Of a stretch of 64,000 nucleotides of DNA, positions 17,822 to 26,259 are shown in pieces. Position 1 is the stretch's first letter. Each line of letters begins with the position of its first letter. The translations under genes and the position numbers were made by a program. The stretch is from Cohaesibacter intestini (GTDB lineage: Bacteria > Pseudomonadota > Alphaproteobacteria > Rhizobiales > Cohaesibacteraceae): NCBI RefSeq assembly GCF_003324485.1, contig NZ_QODK01000002.1, positions 372,001 to 436,000 on the forward strand, in the 5' to 3' direction. The notes under the pieces were generated by a model, which saw only the letters and a program-made list of their open reading frames with translations, did not search any database and was not told the origin of the DNA.

Positions 17822-18561
17822 CAGATCATAGCCATGCCGCCATTGACATGCAGGGTCTGACCCGTGATGTAGGCCGCTTCTTCGCTGGCAAGATACACCG
17901 CCGCTGCAGCAATTTCTTCTGGCGTGCCCATCCGGGACGCCGGAATGGAAGCATTGATGGCTTCCTGCTGTTTCTCGTTCAGCTTATCGGTCATTGCCGT
18001 CTTGATGAAGCCCGGCGCAATGCAGTTGGCCGTGATGCCACGGTTGGCAACTTCCTGCGCCAAAGATTTGGTCATGCCGATCATGCCGGCCTTGGCAGCC
18101 GCATAATTGCCCTGACCCGCATTGCCAGTCACGCCAACAATCGAGGTGATACCGATGATGCGGCCATTGCGGCGCTTCATCATGCCGCGCAGCACCGCGC
18201 GTGACAGACGCATTGCAGAAGTCAGATTGACGTTGAGCACCTGCTCCCAGTCTTCGTCCTTCATACGCATGAACAAACCGTCACGGGTAATGCCAGCATT
18301 GTTGATCAGAATATCAATCTGGCCCATCGCGCCTTCAGCGTCTTTCACCAGTGAAGCAATCGAATCTGCATCAGACAAGTTGGCTGGCGTAACGAAAACC
18401 CGCTCTCCACCCAACTTCTCTGCAACAGATTGGAGCACTTCAACGCGCGTACCGGAAAGAGCAACTGTGGCACCCTGTGCATGCAATGCAGCAGCGATGG
18501 ATTCGCCAATGCCGCCACTTGCACCGGTCACAAGTGCACATTTCCCGCTCAAATCAAACAT
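17821..18561 (-). CDS. fabG: 3-oxoacyl-[acyl-carrier-protein] reductase
   Basis: A 246-residue short-chain dehydrogenase that reduces 3-ketoacyl-ACP with NADPH. It has the TGASGGIG cofactor loop at residues 12-19, NNAG, the catalytic SIVGVTGNAGQGNYAAAKAG (Ser-Tyr-Lys) and the C-terminal VNGGMAMI typical of FabG. The start at 18561 has GGAGGAAG upstream; the frame is open 15 codons further without a ribosome site. fabD lies upstream on the same strand, 202 bases away, with a perfect 13-bp inverted repeat between. Confidence 0.96.
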   Translation of the reverse strand: MFDLSGKCALVTGASGGIGESIAAALHAQGATVALSGTRVEVLQSVAEKLGGERVFVTPANLSDADSIASLVKDAEGAMGQIDILINNAGITRDGLFMRMKDEDWEQVLNVNLTSAMRLSRAVLRGMMKRRNGRIIGITSIVGVTGNAGQGNYAAAKAGMIGMTKSLAQEVANRGITANCIAPGFIKTAMTDKLNEKQQEAINASIPASRMGTPEEIAAAAVYLASEEAAYITGQTLHVNGGMAMI

Positions 18562-18635
18562 TCTCTTCTTCCTCCTGGATCGACCCGCTTGACACCAGAT
18601 CATCAAGAATACCAGCCAGAAACAACGACTTGAAA

Positions 18636-18669
18636 GGAGTTCAGAACCAACGCTGCGGTTCTGAACTCC
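18636..18669. repeat. Perfect 13-bp inverted repeat between fabD and fabG
   Basis: GGAGTTCAGAACC (18636-18648) and GGTTCTGAACTCC (18657-18669) flank an 8-base loop. Neither strand has a following T-run, so it is not a plain intrinsic terminator. It could be a processing or stabilising stem in a fabD-fabG transcript, or an operator. Confidence 0.7.
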
Positions 18670-18763
18670 CTGAGACTGGGTCGATCAATCCTGTCTTCCT
18701 CTTTTCAAAATGATCTCTCACGACAGGACATGTATGTTTGTTTTTATATGTTTCAAATGGCCT

Positions 18764-19708
18764 TTAGGCCAATTTCAGCATTGCTGCGTCAATATCAGTC
18801 AGTTCGCCAACATTGATGGTTTCAACGCCTCTCGCAATGCGCCGCGCCAGACCGGACAGCACCTTGCCAGCACCAACTTCATAAAGTGTGCTCACGCCGT
18901 TGGAAGCCAGCCAGGAGATGGATTCAGACCAGCGCACCATGCCAGTGACCTGCTCGACCAGATGGCGACGAATGGCTTCCGGATCGCTAACCGGACCAGC
19001 CAGAACGTTGGCAATCAGCGGAACAACCGGCTGGTTGATGGTCGCCTTGGCCAGAGCCTGAGACATCACGTCAGCAGCAGGGGCCATCAGGGCGCAGTGG
19101 AACGGAGCACTCACCGGCAGCAGCAAAGCGCGCTTGGCGCCTTTTTCCCGCGCCAGACGGGTCGCACGCTCAATCGCGGCCTTCACACCGGAGAGAACAA
19201 CCTGACCGGCGGAGTTGTCGTTGGCAACCTGACAGACTTCACCTTCGGAGGCAGAATCGGCAACTTCTTTGACATCGTCGATGTCCATGCCGATGATCGC
19301 AGCCATGGCGCCCTCACCGACAGGCACGGCCTGTTGCATTGCGTCACCACGGATGCGCAGCAAGCGAGCAGTATCGGACAGGCTCAACGCGCCAGAAGCA
19401 GCCAGCGCGGAATATTCACCCAGAGAGTGACCGGCAACATAGGAAACCTTGTCAGCCAGAACGAGACCACGTTCTTCAAGCACGCGAAATGCGGCGATGG
19501 ACGTGGCCATCAGAGCTGGCTGGGCATTGCGGGTCAGGGTCAGCGTCTCGGCCGGACCATTCCACATGATGTCGGACAGCTTTTCACCAAGCGCATCGTC
19601 GACTTCTTCAAAAACAGCGCGCGCAACAGAATATTCATCTGCCAGCGCCTTGCCCATGCCGACAGTCTGACTGCCCTGACCAGGGAATGTAAAAGCGATT
19701 TTCTTCAT
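18764..19708 (-). CDS. fabD: Malonyl-CoA:ACP transacylase
   Basis: A 314-residue enzyme that moves malonyl from CoA to ACP. It has FPGQGSQTVGMG near the start, the catalytic Ser in AGHSLGEYSALAA, and the catalytic His in SAPFHCALM. The start at 19708 (MKKIAFTFPGQG) matches the family; seven more codons are open upstream. It is the first gene of the fabD-fabG direction and is divergent from rpsF across 692 bases. Confidence 0.97.
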   Translation of the reverse strand: MKKIAFTFPGQGSQTVGMGKALADEYSVARAVFEEVDDALGEKLSDIMWNGPAETLTLTRNAQPALMATSIAAFRVLEERGLVLADKVSYVAGHSLGEYSALAASGALSLSDTARLLRIRGDAMQQAVPVGEGAMAAIIGMDIDDVKEVADSASEGEVCQVANDNSAGQVVLSGVKAAIERATRLAREKGAKRALLLPVSAPFHCALMAPAADVMSQALAKATINQPVVPLIANVLAGPVSDPEAIRRHLVEQVTGMVRWSESISWLASNGVSTLYEVGAGKVLSGLARRIARGVETINVGELTDIDAAMLKLA

Positions 19709-20016
19709 TGCGTTTCCAACCTCAAACACCTAAAGGACGCACATTCTTCAACGTACGTTTGTTTACTGACATCCGCCAGCCCTTTTTCATATTGGACAGG
19801 GCCGAGCAAGAGACGCTCACCGGATAGGCCTATCGGAATCCAATTGTTCCGCGCGCTTTTCCAGTCACTTTGACGCGTCTGTGACAACCTTCCACGCATT
19901 TGGCTTTATTAGACGAAAGAGTCAAGAGCACGCAGCGCGCGCAACGCAAAAACTTGCCAAATTAGACTTTATTCCGGGCTTCACAGCCCCCATCTTCAGT
20001 CAAAATTCCACATGAC

Positions 20017-20031
20017 ATTACGTAACGTAAT
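20017..20031. promoter_or_regulatory. Palindrome, possible operator
   Basis: ATTACGTAACGTAAT is a 7-1-7 perfect palindrome, 111 bases upstream of the rpsF -35 and about 310 bases upstream of the fabD start. The size and symmetry suit a dimeric repressor; the protein is unknown. Confidence 0.35.
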
Positions 20032-20141
20032 CAAATTCACCGCTTTTTACAACAAATGACAATTTACCTGACAAAAGCAGAAGCAACCAGATCAAGAGCG
20101 CAGCTTTTCCGAACAACGGGCAGAATCACCCCATTTTTGCC

Positions 20142-20169
20142 TTGCACATCCCAGATTTTCCGCTATAAA
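20142..20169 (+). promoter_or_regulatory. rpsF promoter
   Basis: TTGCAC (20142-20147), a 16-base spacer and TATAAA (20164-20169). A transcript from here would start near 20176 and carry a leader of about 225 bases before rpsF. Confidence 0.55.
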
Positions 20170-20176
20170 GCGCCAA

Positions 20177-20400
20177 TCAGCTTGGCGAGGCCGAGGGCTG
20201 AACGGAAGACTATTGCCTGAATTCCTTGCGGAATCGACCGCATTCAGAGTTTCTGGCTTTGGTAGGGAGCATGTTTCCCGCCTTCCGGTGTCTTCGCTCT
20301 ATAAAGCGGTTTATTCTCAAAAGAGCCTTGTCTGAGGCTTTTTGGAGGCTTTGCGCCAGCCAGACTGATGAACATTAACTTGATAGACAAGGCAGGAACA
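20177..20400 (+). promoter_or_regulatory. Structured leader of the rpsF-rpsR transcript
   Basis: The leader contains several short hairpins, including GGGA/TCCC near 20262-20278 followed by CCTTCCGG. It also has a terminator-like element at 20318-20345 (AAAGAGCCT / AGGCTTTTT). S6:S18 autoregulatory leaders are known in several bacterial groups; assignment here rests on position and shape only, not on a matched consensus. Confidence 0.35.
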
Positions 20401-20820
20401 ATGGCGCTGTACGAGCACGTTTTCCTTGCTCGCCAGGATATTTCTCAGCAGCAGGTTGAGTCTCTGGTAGAGCAATATAAAACCCTGATCACCGAAGCTG
20501 GCGGCACCGTCGGCAAGGTTGAATTCTGGGGTCTGCGGTCGATCGCATACCGCATCAACAAAAACCGCAAAGCACACTATGTTCTGATGAACATCGACGC
20601 ACAATCTGACACCGTTGCTGAAATGGAACGTCAGATGCGCCTCAACGAAGATGTCATGCGTTTCATGACCATTCGCGTTGAAGAACATGAAGAAGATCAG
20701 TCTGCAATGATGCAGAAGCGTGATCGTGATGACCGCCGTGGCGGTCCTCGTGGTGATCGCGGTGATCGTCCGGATCGTGGCCCACGTCGTCCACGTCGCG
20801 AAGAAGCAGCAGCTGAGTAA
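20401..20820 (+). CDS. rpsF: 30S ribosomal protein S6
   Basis: A 139-residue protein beginning [20 protein letters not shown], with the S6 core ([29 protein letters not shown]). A charged C-terminal tail ([19 protein letters not shown] region) extends it beyond E. coli S6 before processing. S6 binds S18 on the 30S platform. The start at 20401 has AGGCAGGA just upstream; an in-frame ATG at 20368 is less likely. rpsR follows 14 bases later. Confidence 0.97.
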   Translation: MALYEHVFLARQDISQQQVESLVEQYKTLITEAGGTVGKVEFWGLRSIAYRINKNRKAHYVLMNIDAQSDTVAEMERQMRLNEDVMRFMTIRVEEHEEDQSAMMQKRDRDDRRGGPRGDRGDRPDRGPRRPRREEAAAE

Positions 20821-20834
20821 GAGGAGCAAGAACC

Positions 20835-21068
20835 ATGTCTGGAGCACGTCGTCCATTTTTCCGTCGTCGCAAAACTTGCCCTTTCTCCGGCGATAATGCA
20901 CCGAAAATTGATTACAAGGATATCCGTCTTCTGCAGCGCTACATTTCCGAGCGCGGCAAGATTGTTCCTTCCCGTATCACGGCAGTTTCTGCCAAGAAAC
21001 AGCGTGAGCTGGCCCGTGCCATCAAACGCGCACGTTTCCTTGGCCTCCTGCCATATGTCATCAGCTAA
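20835..21068 (+). CDS. rpsR: 30S ribosomal protein S18
   Basis: A 77-residue basic protein: [25 protein letters not shown], then the S18 signature [43 protein letters not shown]. It forms a heterodimer with S6. A single Cys sits in KTCPF. AAGAGGAGCAAGAACC upstream supplies the ribosome site. Confidence 0.98.
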   Translation: MSGARRPFFRRRKTCPFSGDNAPKIDYKDIRLLQRYISERGKIVPSRITAVSAKKQRELARAIKRARFLGLLPYVIS

Positions 21069-21216
21069 TCGCTGAGAGACAGACATTCGCGAAGGACGGA
21101 TAACCGCCCTTCGCATCTCTCCCTGAGAGAAACAACAATGTGATCGTTGGGGTATGGCATCGCGACCTGCCTCTAACCGCCACCAGAGACCGAACGGTCA
21201 GCGGGACAGCAAAAGA

Positions 21217-22197
21217 ATGAACCACTATCTTCCCATCGCCATTGTTGCAGGCTTCTGCACAACCCTTTTGAATATCTCCGGTTATGCCGGTGGTATTTTT
21301 GGTATTGGCTTTCTTCTGGTTCTTGCCGCTCCTCTACCGCTGATAATCGCCTCGCTTGGCTGGGGCAACTTTGCCGGTCTTATTGCCGCCCTCACCTCTG
21401 GCGTCACCACAGCTTTGATGATCAGCCCGCTGGCCGGTTTGCTGTTTGCGCTTCTGACCAGCCTGCCTGCCTGGTGGATCTGCCATCTTGCCAGCCTGAG
21501 CCGCGTCGATGAACACACTGGCGAGGTTTTCTTTTATCCGCTCTCTCGCCTGTTGATGTGGATCGCGGGATTCGCAGCCGTCGCGACGCTGGCCATGTTC
21601 GTGCCGTTTGGCTTTAGCCTCGACACCTACATGGATGCCATCTCCACGCTGGTTAAACAGATCTATGACGGCGGTCAGTTCGCCGATGCAGGGGTGGATC
21701 TCGACGGTCTGGTGCAGCTGGTTGGCCGCATGGCGCCCACGGCCTCAGCCCTGATGCTGGTCTTCAGCATGGCAGCCAATCTTTATATTGCTGGCAAGGT
21801 GGTGCACAAATCAGGTCGGCTTGCCCGCCCGTGGCCGGGCCTGCATTGGCTGACGCTCCCGCCGGTCGGGGCTTATATCTTCCTTGCCGCCCTCATTGGC
21901 CTCTTCGTGCTGCCGGACCTGTCAGGCGTCCTGGCGCAGATCGTCGCCTCCTGTTTCGGTGCAGTCCTGTTGCTGGTTGGCCTGTCTGTCATTCACAACA
22001 TGACGGTCGGAAATCCCTTCCGGGGCGGCGTTCTTTGGGTCACCTATATTCTGCTCATCATCCTTCAGTGGATCAGCTTTTTCGTGGTCATTTTGGGAAC
22101 CACCGAAGTTTTGCTGGATCTGCGTGCCAGAAGACTGTCCTCCCGATCCAATGATGGACCAGACGGACAGAATGACGATCAGAGCGAGCCGGATTGA
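21217..22197 (+). CDS. DUF2232 multi-pass membrane protein
   Basis: A 326-residue inner-membrane protein with about eight hydrophobic segments, opening MNHYLPIAIVAGFCTTLLNISGYAGGIFGIGF. It belongs to the DUF2232 (YybS-like) family, conserved between rpsR and rplI in alphaproteobacteria, with no established function. The start at 21217 avoids a basic, unconserved 21-residue extension that is open from 21154. The C-terminus after the last TM (RSNDGPDGQNDDQSEPD) is acidic and probably disordered. Confidence 0.85.
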   Translation: MNHYLPIAIVAGFCTTLLNISGYAGGIFGIGFLLVLAAPLPLIIASLGWGNFAGLIAALTSGVTTALMISPLAGLLFALLTSLPAWWICHLASLSRVDEHTGEVFFYPLSRLLMWIAGFAAVATLAMFVPFGFSLDTYMDAISTLVKQIYDGGQFADAGVDLDGLVQLVGRMAPTASALMLVFSMAANLYIAGKVVHKSGRLARPWPGLHWLTLPPVGAYIFLAALIGLFVLPDLSGVLAQIVASCFGAVLLLVGLSVIHNMTVGNPFRGGVLWVTYILLIILQWISFFVVILGTTEVLLDLRARRLSSRSNDGPDGQNDDQSEPD

Positions 22198-22333
22198 TCC
22201 AATCCGACGCCGCTCACGACAATGAACCGGACCCTCATTCTTATAGAGATTCAGGGATCCAACAAAGACAACAAATTGGGCCTTGCCCGACCACAACAAA
22301 GACCGGATCCAATTCCGGTGAATGGAGATCAAA

Positions 22334-22951
22334 ATGGAAGTCATTCTGCTTGAACGCGTTGCCAAGCTTGGCCAGATGGGCGAAATCGTGTCCGTACGTA
22401 CTGGTTATGCCCGCAACTTCCTGCTGCCTCAGGGCAAAGCCATCCGTGCAACTGACGCCAACAAAAAGCGTTTTGAAGCCGAACGCGCCCAGCTGGAAGC
22501 CCGCAACCTCGAAGCAAAATCCGAGGCAGAAGCCCTCAAAGAGCGCATTGGCGAGAAAACGGTCATCATCATCCGCGCCGCGTCCGAAACCGGCCAGATG
22601 TATGGCTCCGTTTCCCCACGCGATCTGGCAGATGCCCTGACCGAAGAAGGCGTTTCCATCAGCCGTACCCAGATTTCTCTGGAGCGTCCGATCAAATCCA
22701 TCGGCATGCACGCTGTCACCGTCATTCTGCATCCAGAAGTCGAGCTGACTGTTTCCGCCAACGTTGCCCGTTCCATGGACGAAGCAGAACGTCAGGCTGC
22801 TGGCGAAGATCTGTCCCGCACCGAGCGTGACGAAGACAACTTCGAGTTTGAAGAAGATCTGGAACTCGACGAAGAGCTGCTGGAAGAAATTGAAGGCGAA
22901 GAAGAAGCAGAAGAAGCTTCTGAAGAAGCCGCTGCAGAAGACGAAGAATAA
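22334..22951 (+). CDS. rplI: 50S ribosomal protein L9
   Basis: A 205-residue protein with the L9 N-domain ([36 protein letters not shown]), the long connecting helix and the rRNA-binding C-domain ([41 protein letters not shown]). About 50 extra C-terminal residues are almost all Glu and Asp ([10 protein letters not shown]... to EDEE). E. coli L9 has 149 residues, so the acidic tail is an addition. GGAG lies seven bases before the start at 22334. Confidence 0.96.
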   Translation: MEVILLERVAKLGQMGEIVSVRTGYARNFLLPQGKAIRATDANKKRFEAERAQLEARNLEAKSEAEALKERIGEKTVIIIRAASETGQMYGSVSPRDLADALTEEGVSISRTQISLERPIKSIGMHAVTVILHPEVELTVSANVARSMDEAERQAAGEDLSRTERDEDNFEFEEDLELDEELLEEIEGEEEAEEASEEAAAEDEE

Positions 22952-23005
22952 GATCGCGTCCGACGCACTGCGATACGGATATCCCCGTATCGTCCACAAG
23001 CTATC

Positions 23006-23034
23006 AAGGCCCGGCCCACAAGCCGGGCCTTTTT
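23006..23034 (+). terminator. Terminator after rplI
   Basis: 10-bp stem AAGGCCCGGC / GCCGGGCCTT with a 6-base loop followed by TTTT, 55 bases after the rplI stop. dnaB therefore has its own promoter. Confidence 0.9.
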
Positions 23035-23106
23035 GCATGTTACGCTATCGGCAGGCCATCGGGAGGTAAATTCGCCCCGATCATACTGTCAATTCGGTCT
23101 AGAAAC

Positions 23107-23190
23107 GATTCTCTCTTACGTGAATCAAATCGAATCAGAGTCCAGCAAAAAAGGGCGGCGAAAAATTTCGTCTGTTGATTGCCGTGAATC
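23107..23190. promoter_or_regulatory. GANTC (CcrM-site) cluster upstream of dnaB
   Basis: Five GANTC sites begin at 23107, 23122, 23132, 23138 and 23186, that is five in 84 bases, against about one per 256 expected by chance. GANTC is the target of the cell-cycle methyltransferase CcrM in many alphaproteobacteria. The position 76-159 bases ahead of the replicative helicase gene suggests methylation-sensitive promoter control; this is inference. Confidence 0.55.
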
Positions 23191-23265
23191 ATCTATCAGA
23201 CGCTTCAATTTGCATCCGACCTGTGTCTAGTTAGATAACCACTTGAGCAATGAGGCACGAAAAAC

Positions 23266-24753
23266 ATGGAAATGGCCGCCAAGCGCGACGGCGATGAGCC
23301 GACCCTTGCCCGTCAGGCACCGCACAATCTGGAAGCTGAACAACAGCTGCTGGGGGCGATTCTGGTCAACAACCAGACCTATGACAGGGTAGAGTCCTTC
23401 CTCAAGCCGCACCATTTCTTTGACCCGAATCTGCGTGAAATCTATGAAAAGGCCTCGATGCTGATCCGGGCGGGCAAGATCGCCTCTCCAGTGACGCTCA
23501 AGACCTTTTTCCCCGCTGATCACATGGTCGCGGAAATGCCGGTTGATATTTATCTGCTGCGTCTTGCCTCTCAGGCCACCTCGATCATCAATGCCGAGGA
23601 TTTCGGTTTGCTGATCATGGATCTGGCGACCCGCCGCGATCTGATCGAGATCGGCACCGACGTGGTCAATGTCGCCTTTGATGCCCCGATTGACACCCCG
23701 CCCAAGCAACAGATCGAAGACGCCGAAAAGCGTCTGTTCGAGCTGGCAGAAACCGGTGGTGACAAGGGCGGGTTCGTTACCTTCGCCACCGCCGCGACCG
23801 AAGCCATCGAGATGGCCGAAGCCGCCTACAAGCGCGACGGCCAGTTGTCGGGCATTTCTACCGGCCTGAAGGATCTCGACCAGAAGATGGGCGGCTTGCA
23901 GCATTCGGATTTGATCATTCTTGCTGCCCGTCCCGCGATGGGCAAAACCTCGCTTGTGACCAACATCGCCTACAATGTCGCCAGCGCCTATCGCGCCGAA
24001 GAGCAAAAAGACGGCTCTTTGAAAACCATCAATGGCGGCGTCGTTGGCTTTTTCTCACTCGAGATGTCCGCCGAACAGCTCGCAACCCGTGTGATTGCCG
24101 AGCAGGCGATGGTCTCCTCTGAAAAGATCCGTCGTGGTAAAGTCGATCAGGACGAATTTGCCCGCATCGCCCACAAGGCGCAGGAAATGCAGATCACACC
24201 GTTGCATATTGACCAGACCGGTGGCATCTCCATCGCCCAGCTGGCCGCTCGCGCCCGGCGCCTCAAGCGCCAGAAGGGCCTCGACCTGCTGATCATCGAC
24301 TATTTGCAGCTGTTGAGCGGCTCCTCTTCCAAGGCGTCACAGGGCCGCGTGCAGGAGATCACCGAGATCACCACCGGCCTGAAAGCGCTCGCCAAGGAAC
24401 TGGCAGTGCCGGTCATTGCCCTCTCCCAGCTTTCCCGTCAGGTGGAAGCCCGTGACGACAAACGCCCGCAGCTTGCCGACTTGCGTGAATCCGGCTCCAT
24501 CGAACAGGACGCCGACGTCGTGATGTTCATCTATCGCGAGGAATATTATCTCGAGCGCATGGAGCCCAAACCCGGCACCGAGGAACATTTCACCTGGCAG
24601 GCCGAAATGGACCGCGCCATGGGCAAGGCAGAAATCCTGATCGCCAAGCAGCGCCACGGCCCAACCGGTAGCGTGCCAGTTGCCTTCCAGCGCGAGTTCA
24701 CCCGCTTCTCCGATTTGGCCCGCGAAGACTATCTGCCGGATACCTACGAATAG
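23266..24753 (+). CDS. dnaB: Replicative DNA helicase
   Basis: A 495-residue hexameric helicase of the replication fork. The N-terminal primase-interacting domain starts APHNLEAEQQLLGAILVNNQTYDRV. The RecA-like C-domain has Walker A ARPAMGKTSLVTN, the FFSLEMSAEQLATR block, the Walker B stretch DLLIIDYLQLL and the LSQLSRQVEARDDKRPQLADLRESGSIEQDADVV motif. The start ATG at 23266 has an alternative two codons on. No intein is present. Confidence 0.97.
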   Translation: MEMAAKRDGDEPTLARQAPHNLEAEQQLLGAILVNNQTYDRVESFLKPHHFFDPNLREIYEKASMLIRAGKIASPVTLKTFFPADHMVAEMPVDIYLLRLASQATSIINAEDFGLLIMDLATRRDLIEIGTDVVNVAFDAPIDTPPKQQIEDAEKRLFELAETGGDKGGFVTFATAATEAIEMAEAAYKRDGQLSGISTGLKDLDQKMGGLQHSDLIILAARPAMGKTSLVTNIAYNVASAYRAEEQKDGSLKTINGGVVGFFSLEMSAEQLATRVIAEQAMVSSEKIRRGKVDQDEFARIAHKAQEMQITPLHIDQTGGISIAQLAARARRLKRQKGLDLLIIDYLQLLSGSSSKASQGRVQEITEITTGLKALAKELAVPVIALSQLSRQVEARDDKRPQLADLRESGSIEQDADVVMFIYREEYYLERMEPKPGTEEHFTWQAEMDRAMGKAEILIAKQRHGPTGSVPVAFQREFTRFSDLAREDYLPDTYE

Positions 24754-25045
24754 GCCATCTCAGTCTGCTGACCGCAGCGAATCCCGCGCGGTCGGCACAG
24801 ACGTCAGAGACTGTCTGTCCGACGGTCTTGGCTGTCTCTGTGCCCGGACCAATTTGCCTCGGGTTTGGCAAGCGTCAAACATTGACAAAGGCAGCACAGA
24901 AACAAGGCGCGGCCTCTGCACCATGTGCAAAGCTCATTGGCAGATCGAACAAGCCCTTGCGTTGCAAGCGGCTTTTGCGCAAGCTACCGCATTCAGTCCC
25001 TGTTTTTCCGCCCGCTTTTCTAGCCGGTTTTGCAAAGACCCGACC

Positions 25046-26218
25046 ATGCCCCAAACGCCAATTCAGCCCTCGACCCACATAGCCTTCACCGCTGCGCCAA
25101 GCGAAGCCACCGCAGGCAGCCTGTTGACGATTGATCTTGCAGCCCTTGCGGCCAACTATCGCTTTCTCGCCAGCAAAAGCGATCAGGCAGCCTGTTCTGC
25201 TGTCATCAAGGCTGACGCCTATGGCACCGGTCTGGAACAGGCTGCCATTGCCTTGTCAGAGGCAGGCTGCCAGGTCTTTTTTGTCGCTCATCCGCGTGAA
25301 GGTGAACGCGTCCGCTCACAGCTGCCAGACGCCACCATCTATGTTCTGAATGGTTTGGTTGGTGATCATAGTGACGAAGCGCTTGGCTATATCTGTGCCC
25401 ACAGCCTGCGCCCCGTGCTTGGATCGTACGAGGAGATCGATCTTTGGCACGCCTATTGCGAAAGACTGGGGCTAACGATGCCATGTGCACTGCATTTCGA
25501 CACTGGCATGAACCGGATGGGGCTGAGCCTGAAGGCCGCCCACAGCTTGTCAGAACGCTGGGCAGCCACGCCGCCAAACTTCGAAGTAACCCTGATCATG
25601 AGCCATCTGGCCTGTGCCGATGAGCCAAGCCATCCCCTCAACAAAGACCAGCTTGAGCGCTTCCGCGCCATCCGCGCCTGTTTCCCGACCATTCCTGCAT
25701 CCCTTGCCAATTCAGCCGGGATTTTCCTTGGATCCGACTATCATTTCGATCTTCTGCGTCCCGGCATCGCGCTTTATGGCGGCCAGGCGGTCAATGAGGC
25801 ACCCAATCCTATGCAGGCGGTCGCCACCCTTGAAAGCCGCATCTTATCCACCCGCAAAGTACCTGAAGGCTGGTCCGTCAGCTATGGTGCTTGCGAGGTC
25901 ACCAAACGTGAAAGCCGCCTTGCCACCCTGTGTATCGGCTATGCGGACGGCTATTTGCGTGCCGCAGGCAGCTCGGACAAGGCGAAGGGCGCTTCAGTCT
26001 GGATTGCAGGCCACCGCGCCCCCATCATTGGCCGGGTGACGATGGATCTGACGATCATCGACATCACCGACATTCCCGAAGAGCTGACAGAGCCGGGAAC
26101 CTTGGTGGAAATGTTCGGATCAAACATCGCTGTTGACGAAGTGGCCGCCCATGCGGGAACGATCGGCTATGAAATCCTGACGAGCCTTGGCCTGCGCGCC
26201 TATCGTCGCTATCTCTAA
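25046..26218 (+). CDS. alr: Alanine racemase
   Basis: A 390-residue PLP enzyme making D-alanine for peptidoglycan. The PLP lysine is in SAVIKADAYGTG. The second catalytic base (Tyr) is in ALYGGQAV...VSYGACE, and the C-terminal beta-domain has GYADGYLRA and GRVTMDLTIIDIT. The start at 25046 is the nearest ATG to the conserved core, but its ribosome site is weak; an in-frame ATG at 24923 is possible. Placement between dnaB and radA is common in this order. Confidence 0.93.
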   Translation: MPQTPIQPSTHIAFTAAPSEATAGSLLTIDLAALAANYRFLASKSDQAACSAVIKADAYGTGLEQAAIALSEAGCQVFFVAHPREGERVRSQLPDATIYVLNGLVGDHSDEALGYICAHSLRPVLGSYEEIDLWHAYCERLGLTMPCALHFDTGMNRMGLSLKAAHSLSERWAATPPNFEVTLIMSHLACADEPSHPLNKDQLERFRAIRACFPTIPASLANSAGIFLGSDYHFDLLRPGIALYGGQAVNEAPNPMQAVATLESRILSTRKVPEGWSVSYGACEVTKRESRLATLCIGYADGYLRAAGSSDKAKGASVWIAGHRAPIIGRVTMDLTIIDITDIPEELTEPGTLVEMFGSNIAVDEVAAHAGTIGYEILTSLGLRAYRRYL

Positions 26219-26259
26219 GCCCCACCCGTCGCTTCGAATCAGCCTGCAAGGACTCCATC

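Larger units (their letters stand above)
19709..20400. other. Long intergenic region between fabD and rpsF
   Basis: 692 bases between divergent genes. From left to right it holds the fabD upstream region, a 15-bp palindrome at 20017-20031, a good rpsF promoter at 20142-20169, and a long rpsF leader. No convincing ORF is present; the frame open from 20368 is an extension of rpsF. Confidence 0.55.
22952..23265. other. Intergenic region between rplI and dnaB
   Basis: 314 bases holding the rplI terminator on the left and a GANTC cluster on the right (both listed separately). No convincing ORF. The dnaB promoter should lie here. Confidence 0.5.
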
